Of a stretch of DNA of 10,929 nucleotides, positions 6,749-10,929 are shown one piece after another (positions within the stretch are counted from its first letter, which is position 1; each line of letters begins with the position of its first letter). The translations under genes and the position numbers were made by a program. The notes below the pieces were generated by a model. That model saw only the letters and a program-made list of their open reading frames with translations, did not search any database and was not told the origin of the DNA. Source of the DNA: Chitinophagales bacterium (GTDB taxonomy: Bacteria > Bacteroidota > Bacteroidia > Chitinophagales > BACL12); assembly GCA_014380545.1 (NCBI GenBank), contig JACMJP010000500.1, forward strand, positions 1 through 10,929. The letters are read 5' to 3'.

Positions 6749-8023
6749 ATGAAAGACAGGAAACAGGCTTCCATGTTGTTTATTTTTATAACACTACTTA
6801 TTGATGTAATAGGTTTTGGAATAATTATACCGGTACTCCCTGATCTTATAAGAGAATTAAACGGAGGAAACTACAGCGATGCATCCCGTATCGGAGGATG
6901 GTTATTATTTGCATTTGCTATTATGCAATTTATTTTTTCTCCTATACTTGGTAATCTGAGCGACAGATTTGGCAGAAGACCCGTATTGTTATTTTCATTA
7001 TTTGGGTTTGGGTGTGATTATTTACTTATGGCGCTTGCACCGGATCTTTTATGGCTATTTATAGGAAGGATGCTTGCAGGAATAACAGGAGCAAGTTTTA
7101 CAACAGCGGGTGCTTACATTGCAGATGTTTCACCACCTGAAAAGAAAGCCCAGAATTTTGGATTAATTGGCGCTGCATTCGGAATGGGATTTATAATTGG
7201 TCCCGCATTAGGTGGTTTGTTGGGTGAATTAGGTTCAAGGGTGCCTTTTTATGGATCTGCAATAATTACTTTTCTCAATTTCATTTACGGTTTTTTTATT
7301 TTACCTGAATCGCTTCCAAAAGAACAACGCAGAAAGTTTGAATGGAAAAGGGCTAATCCACTTGGTGCATTATTACATTTAAAAAAATATCCGCTTGCTT
7401 ATGGATTAATTATATCGCTTATATGTATTTATATTGCTGCACATTCTGTGCAGAGTAACTGGAATTTTTTTACCATGGGCACATTTGGCTGGAGTGAAAG
7501 ACAGGTGGGCTTATCACTTGCACTAGTTGGTTTATTAGTTGGCCTGGTACAGGGTGTTTTAATACGATATACAATTCCAAAATTCGGACAAAAGAAATCA
7601 CTATACTACGGATTGGCTTTATATACAATCGGATTAATTCTTTTTGGAATTGCCAGCGAGGGTTGGATGATGTTTGTATTTTTAATCCCTTATTGTTTGG
7701 GTGGAATAGGAATGCCTGCATTACAGGCAATCATTTCATCGCAGGTTCCTGCAAATGAGCAGGGAGAATTACAGGGATCTCTCACAAGTTTAATGAGTGC
7801 TACTTCCATCATTGGCCCGGTGCTGATGACAAATACGTATGCAGCTTTTACTGCTGAAAATGCTCCTGTTCATTTTGCAGGAGCAGCATTTTTATTGGGA
7901 GCAGTGTTTATGTTTGTAAGTATTTTGTTTGCTATGCGCAGTTTGAAACATTATCAGCCAGTTGAACATGAAAAACAATTTGTACCTGATGAAAAAAAAC
8001 CAGCAATTGATTTAGTAGAATAA
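6749..8023 (+). CDS. TetA-like MFS drug:H+ antiporter (TCR/Tet subfamily, DHA1)
   Basis: The 424-residue inner-membrane protein has the length and hydrophobicity of a 12-helix major facilitator. TM1 is LIDVIGFGIIIPVLPDL (17-33) with Asp20, matching the D-x-x-G-x-G-x-x-x-P-V-L-P start of tetracycline exporters. MFS motif A is GNLSDRFGRRPVL (68-80); the motif B region is IGRMLAGITGAS (105-116) with Arg107; motif C is GAAFGMGFIIGPALGG (141-156), the antiporter signature. LPESLP (185-190) ends the sixth helix, followed by a basic central loop. These mark proton-driven export of tetracycline-like or other small hydrophobic compounds. The substrate cannot be told; many Bacteroidota TCR/Tet homologues are annotated as tetracycline exporters without giving resistance. 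Codon use and AT content match the neighbours, so recent transfer is not suggested. It lies divergent from the porin operon. Confidence 0.9.
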   Translation: MKDRKQASMLFIFITLLIDVIGFGIIIPVLPDLIRELNGGNYSDASRIGGWLLFAFAIMQFIFSPILGNLSDRFGRRPVLLFSLFGFGCDYLLMALAPDLLWLFIGRMLAGITGASFTTAGAYIADVSPPEKKAQNFGLIGAAFGMGFIIGPALGGLLGELGSRVPFYGSAIITFLNFIYGFFILPESLPKEQRRKFEWKRANPLGALLHLKKYPLAYGLIISLICIYIAAHSVQSNWNFFTMGTFGWSERQVGLSLALVGLLVGLVQGVLIRYTIPKFGQKKSLYYGLALYTIGLILFGIASEGWMMFVFLIPYCLGGIGMPALQAIISSQVPANEQGELQGSLTSLMSATSIIGPVLMTNTYAAFTAENAPVHFAGAAFLLGAVFMFVSILFAMRSLKHYQPVEHEKQFVPDEKKPAIDLVE

Positions 8024-8106
8024 ACAGTCAGCTTTTGGGATAGATTACAAATTCTCAGGTATTCTCCGTATCTTACCAAATTCTAAAACAAAAGAGTAAT
8101 ATAGTG

Positions 8107-8322
8107 ATGAACAATTCAAGTAAGCGTATCGGCAGGCCGCCGGTGAGGGAAGCAAAATTAAAAGATGGTTTTTATGTAGAGATCCGCAATAGAGGAGCAA
8201 AGGAAAGGGGTATTAAAATTCACTGCGCAAACGAAAAAGAATTAGAACTTCTAAAAGCAAGGTACGGAACAACAAAAGATATTGTTGTGCTTGGTGAATA
8301 CAAGGATAACGAGAAAGTATAA
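8107..8322 (+). CDS. Small basic protein with an AT-hook-like GRPP motif, function unknown
   Basis: The ATG at 8107 gives 71 residues; the in-frame GTG at 8104 would add one residue and is less likely. The N-terminus is very basic and holds SKRIGRPPVRE, whose RxGRPP core resembles an AT-hook minor-groove DNA-binding motif. The remainder alternates beta-like and helical stretches: DGFYVEIRNR, then GIKIHCANEKELELLKARYG, then KDIVVLGEYKD. The composition and codon pattern look like a genuine conserved small gene. It follows the MFS gene by 83 bp with no recognisable promoter or terminator between, so read-through from the MFS promoter is possible. It converges with the histidine kinase, whose stop lies only 5 bp away. 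A nucleic-acid-binding role is a guess from the motif and charge; I do not recognise the family. Confidence 0.7.
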   Translation: MNNSSKRIGRPPVREAKLKDGFYVEIRNRGAKERGIKIHCANEKELELLKARYGTTKDIVVLGEYKDNEKV

Positions 8323-8327
8323 AAATC

Positions 8328-10097
8328 TCATTTATCAGGAAGCAGAACATGGAAATCGGAACCTCCTGAAGCATTTTTTTCAACCCATATTTTTCCGTGC
8401 ATTTGTTCTACAATTTTTTTGCAAATAGCAAGGCCTATTCCTGTACCGGGATATTCAGATTTTGTATGTAATCTTTCAAAGATCATGAAGATTTTATACT
8501 GATATTCTGTGTCTATACCAATACCATTATCTGATATAATAAAATGATGGTTTGCTGTTTCCTGCTTATAAATTATTATTCCCTTTGGCTGTTTATTCTT
8601 ATTAAATGTGATAGCATTAAGAATAAGGTTTCTAAACAGGTTCTTAAAGTGTAATGTCGAGCCATTGATAACGGGTAAATTCTTATATTCAATTAAGGCA
8701 TTTTTTTTCTGTAACTCATCTTCAAGTTCATTTTTAATTTCATCCAATACAGAATGAAGGTCAGCTGTATCATTTGTTTTAACAATATCAATATTTGAAA
8801 ATGTAATTAACCCACCCAGTAAATTATACATGGTTGCAGTTGCGCCTGTAATGTATTGCATAAATTCTTTTTCATCTGCATCCACTTTGTCTTTTAAGCT
8901 GCGTTCAAGCATTGCAACATAAGAGGTAATAGTGCGCAAAGGCTCCCGTAGGTGATGCGATGTTACATAAGTAAACTGGCTCAATTCATCATTATATGCC
9001 TTTAATTTCAGCGCATAATTTTCAATTTGTTTATTTTTTTCTTTCAGTAATATTGTTTCCAGTTCTTTCTTTTCCAGTTCAAATTGATTTCTTGCTTTTA
9101 ATATTGCCTGTGTTTTTTCTTCTTTAAAATTCTCCAGGATAATTTCAATATATTTTAGATCATATTCATGTGCATATTTATAATCTTCCATCTTTTCATA
9201 TACTTCAACCATGTTTTTATAAATACCGGAAAGATATTTTTTTGCCTGAATTGCCAATGCTTTTTTTTCTGCGATCTTTAAATTATCAAGCGCTTTTTTA
9301 TATTGCCCGGATAAAAGATATATTTCACCAAGCTTTTCATAAGCATGTACAATACGCAAGTTGCTTTTTTGTTTTGTTGCTAATGCAATTCCTTTTTCAA
9401 CATATGCAATTCCTTCTTCAGTGTGATTAATTTTAGCATAGGTCAGCCCGATGTTGCTGTACAATGTTGGAAGAATTGTTGTATCACCACTTTCTTCCAA
9501 TATATTTTTTGATGTAAGTAAATAGTCTATGGCAGTTTTATAATCTTCTTTATTAAAATAAATTCTTGCCATACTGTTGTAGCAATTAGATAAGCCCGTT
9601 TTATAATCAATTTCACGATAAACATCCAATGCCTTTTGTAAAAATTCATATTGTGAAAACTCAGGATCAGTATAGGAAAACAGAGTATATAAATTATAGT
9701 ATGACATACCGAGCCATTTTTTCTCATATTCTGCTTTTTCAATTTTGGCTTCGAGTGCTTTTATTGCTGTATGGTAATGGTGCTGTGCTTTTTCGTTTGC
9801 TGCAAGCTGATGATAATTTTTACCCGTACTTAAATGATAGTACCCCGCATATTGTTTTTTATATTCTGCATCCAGTAAAGCGTCAGCTTCTTCCAATAAC
9901 TTTAATGCTTCGTGATAGTTACCATTATAGTTTGTAAGATAATTTGCTTTTTCAATTTTTGAAAGGGCAATAAAATTATTGTTAACTGATTTATTGGCGA
10001 GTATTTCGAGGTCTTTTATAATCAGGCCTGCATTAGCTGAATCATTTGTATGAGATGACCAACTTTTTTCCAGCAATTTTAATATTTTAGAATGCAT
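8328..10097 (-). CDS. Soluble TPR-containing sensor histidine kinase
   Basis: Counting from the ATG at 10097 the product has 589 residues. About seven tetratricopeptide repeats fill residues 43-320 (for example YNSMARIYFNKEDYKTAIDY and YEKLGEIYLLSGQYKKALDN). A charged coiled coil (about 322-372) leads into the dimerisation/phosphoacceptor helix FTYVTSHHLREPLRTI, with His381 the likely phosphorylated residue. The ATPase domain shows an N box NLILNA (490-495), G1 DNGIGI (523-528) and G2 GTGIGLAICKKI (551-562), ending at a typical FHVLLP. Homologues in Bacteroidota usually have a signal peptide and a transmembrane helix between TPRs and kinase; neither is seen here, so the protein should be cytoplasmic and sense through its TPRs. 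A GTG start at 10124 (598 residues) is possible but would be almost leaderless from the -7 box at 10146-10139. No response regulator gene lies in the window. Confidence 0.88.
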   Translation of the reverse strand: MHSKILKLLEKSWSSHTNDSANAGLIIKDLEILANKSVNNNFIALSKIEKANYLTNYNGNYHEALKLLEEADALLDAEYKKQYAGYYHLSTGKNYHQLAANEKAQHHYHTAIKALEAKIEKAEYEKKWLGMSYYNLYTLFSYTDPEFSQYEFLQKALDVYREIDYKTGLSNCYNSMARIYFNKEDYKTAIDYLLTSKNILEESGDTTILPTLYSNIGLTYAKINHTEEGIAYVEKGIALATKQKSNLRIVHAYEKLGEIYLLSGQYKKALDNLKIAEKKALAIQAKKYLSGIYKNMVEVYEKMEDYKYAHEYDLKYIEIILENFKEEKTQAILKARNQFELEKKELETILLKEKNKQIENYALKLKAYNDELSQFTYVTSHHLREPLRTITSYVAMLERSLKDKVDADEKEFMQYITGATATMYNLLGGLITFSNIDIVKTNDTADLHSVLDEIKNELEDELQKKNALIEYKNLPVINGSTLHFKNLFRNLILNAITFNKNKQPKGIIIYKQETANHHFIISDNGIGIDTEYQYKIFMIFERLHTKSEYPGTGIGLAICKKIVEQMHGKIWVEKNASGGSDFHVLLPDK

Positions 10098-10138
10098 GGC
10101 TGTTTGGGATTTCGCCTGGGGCACACAAGATATTTCAA

Positions 10139-10146
10139 CAAATATA
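10139..10146 (-). promoter_or_regulatory. -7 box of the histidine kinase gene
   Basis: The minus strand reads TATATTTG, an exact TAnnTTTG match. Transcription would start near 10132-10135, leaving a leader of about 35 nt to the ATG at 10097 but only about 8-10 nt to the GTG at 10124; this supports the ATG start. No clear -33 TTG is present. Confidence 0.4.
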
Positions 10147-10260
10147 ATTAGTATTTATTGTATAAACCTTACTGCTAAGGTAAATATGTGCCCATACAGA
10201 AAAATGGAATTGCAACATTTTGCGTTAACTGGTTTATAATTTATGGAAAATATATCTGTT

Positions 10261-10289
10261 TTGTATCTCCCTTCAGGCTTATAAATTTC
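10261..10289 (+). promoter_or_regulatory. Possible promoter of the toroid-repeat gene
   Basis: TTG (10261-10263, inside TTTTG), an 18-bp spacer and TAAATTTC (10282-10289, one mismatch to TAnnTTTG) precede the ATG at 10342 by about 50 bp. In this AT-rich divergent region a chance match is quite possible. Confidence 0.25.
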
Positions 10290-10341
10290 TCTGGTCAATT
10301 ATTGTTTAAACATATTTTTATTTAACTCAAAATAATAATTT

Positions 10342-10929
10342 ATGAAAAAAAGTAAAATTGGTTTGACTATCCTTTTGGTAATTGTTTTATCAGCATCAGT
10401 TTTTACAGCAATCACAATTACTTCACCAACTACAACTGATAAAACTGAAATAATTCTCAATGATAGTTCTGTACACAAACAACATGATCATAATAATGTA
10501 AATTGTGTTTTTAAAACTGTTTTTGAAGGGCAATTTAATTTTGACAGTTTAAAATATAATACGCCTGCTGATGTGCAACGATCCATAGAAAAAGGACTTG
10601 AATGGATTGTGAAAGCACAGGCTGCTGATGGCGGATGGGGAGCAGGTAGTCATTATCATCAGGACATAACAGATCCTCACCAGGTAAATTCTGATCCTGC
10701 AACAACTGCAATGGTATCCATGGCAATTTTGCGTTGCGATAATGTTTTAAATGGAGGAAAATATTCTATACAATTAAATAAAGCATTGAATTATCTTTTT
10801 GCTTGTGTGGAAACTTCTGCCCCTGAAGATATTAATATTACGAAAGAACAAAATACGCAACCGCAAATAAAACTCGGGCAAAATATAGATGTAGTACTTA
10901 CATCTCAATTTCTTACAAATATTTTAGAC
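10342..10929 (+). CDS. Exported prenyltransferase/squalene-cyclase repeat (alpha/alpha-toroid) protein, 5' part
   Basis: The reading frame opens at ATG 10342 and runs to the window edge without a stop, giving 196 residues of a longer protein. A signal peptide or N-terminal anchor is clear (hydrophobic residues 6-26 after KKSK). After a low-complexity His/Asn-containing spacer (44-55), residues 76-100 read as a helix followed by the QW-type motif Q93-A-A-D-G-G-W-G100, the mark of squalene-cyclase/prenyltransferase repeats. HYHQDITDPHQVNSDPATT (104-122) and TQPQIKLGQNIDVVLTSQFL (172-191) fit an alpha-helical toroid. Terpene cyclases of this fold are large membrane enzymes with DxDD or similar motifs in parts not visible here. 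With an export signal this may instead be a secreted, non-catalytic toroid protein. It is divergent from the kinase gene. Family assignment is fairly sure; function is open. Confidence 0.78.
   Translation, partial: MKKSKIGLTILLVIVLSASVFTAITITSPTTTDKTEIILNDSSVHKQHDHNNVNCVFKTVFEGQFNFDSLKYNTPADVQRSIEKGLEWIVKAQAADGGWGAGSHYHQDITDPHQVNSDPATTAMVSMAILRCDNVLNGGKYSIQLNKALNYLFACVETSAPEDINITKEQNTQPQIKLGQNIDVVLTSQFLTNILD

Noticed and set aside
7470..7730. Minus-strand ORF of 86 codons
   Set aside because: Antisense to the MFS transporter, which has full family motifs; its composition is not protein-like.
6749..8023. MFS gene as a recently acquired tetracycline resistance determinant
   Set aside because: Composition matches its neighbours, no mobile element is nearby, and chromosomal TCR/Tet-like transporters are common; resistance cannot be claimed.
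9170..9937. Plus- and minus-strand ORFs of 71-102 codons within the kinase region
   Set aside because: They overlap the TPR region of the kinase in other frames and have a composition rich in Phe, Leu and Tyr, typical of shadow frames in AT-rich genes.
10098..10166. Reading frame upstream of the kinase ATG encodes a hydrophobic ILIIFVEISC, like the end of a lipoprotein signal
   Set aside because: The frame has a TAA just before it and no ATG/GTG/TTG start ahead of the hydrophobic part. A promoter -7 box lies within it, and an exported kinase without a TM helix would put the ATPase domain outside the cytoplasm.
10535..10726. Minus-strand ORF of 63 codons
   Set aside because: Antisense to the toroid-repeat gene, whose frame has a signal peptide and a QW motif.

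Overview
The window reads as chromosomal DNA of a member of the Bacteroidota, probably an environmental or uncultured Chitinophagia/Sphingobacteriia-like lineage. The reasons are AT-rich composition, lipoproteins with short signal peptides and a Cys, weak or absent Shine-Dalgarno sequences, and upstream regions carrying the Bacteroidota -7 box TAnnTTTG. The species cannot be named from sequence alone. There are no rRNA or tRNA genes, insertion sequences or CRISPR arrays.

Left part (1-2726, plus strand): the last 41 codons of a dicarboxylate/amino-acid:cation symporter; a complete gene for a predicted cell-envelope lipoprotein with a caspase-like (clan CD) protease domain and a C-terminal series of Tudor/Agenet-like repeats; about 350 bp without a convincing gene; and an exported 270-residue protein of unknown function that looks internally duplicated. 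A strong hairpin that ends this plus-strand unit overlaps the last codons of the convergent gene.

Middle part (2783-6492, minus strand): a compact three-gene operon transcribed from a well-formed Bacteroidota promoter. It encodes an outer-membrane beta-barrel porin, an imelysin-family lipoprotein (GxHxxE motif) and a di-haem cytochrome c oxidoreductase lipoprotein (two CxxCH). The imelysin plus di-haem oxidoreductase pairing is known from iron-related loci, so the operon is best read as an envelope metal (probably iron) handling system in which the porin admits the substrate and the two lipoproteins bind it and change its redox state. That function is inferred.

Right part (6749-10929): a divergent TetA-like MFS drug/H+ antiporter, a small basic protein with an AT-hook-like GRPP motif, a convergent soluble TPR-containing sensor histidine kinase without a transmembrane segment, and the 5' end of an exported alpha/alpha-toroid (prenyltransferase/squalene-cyclase repeat) protein cut off by the window edge.

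The items most worth following are the caspase-Tudor lipoprotein and the porin-imelysin-dihaem operon. Neither is proven to be a new system from this sequence alone.
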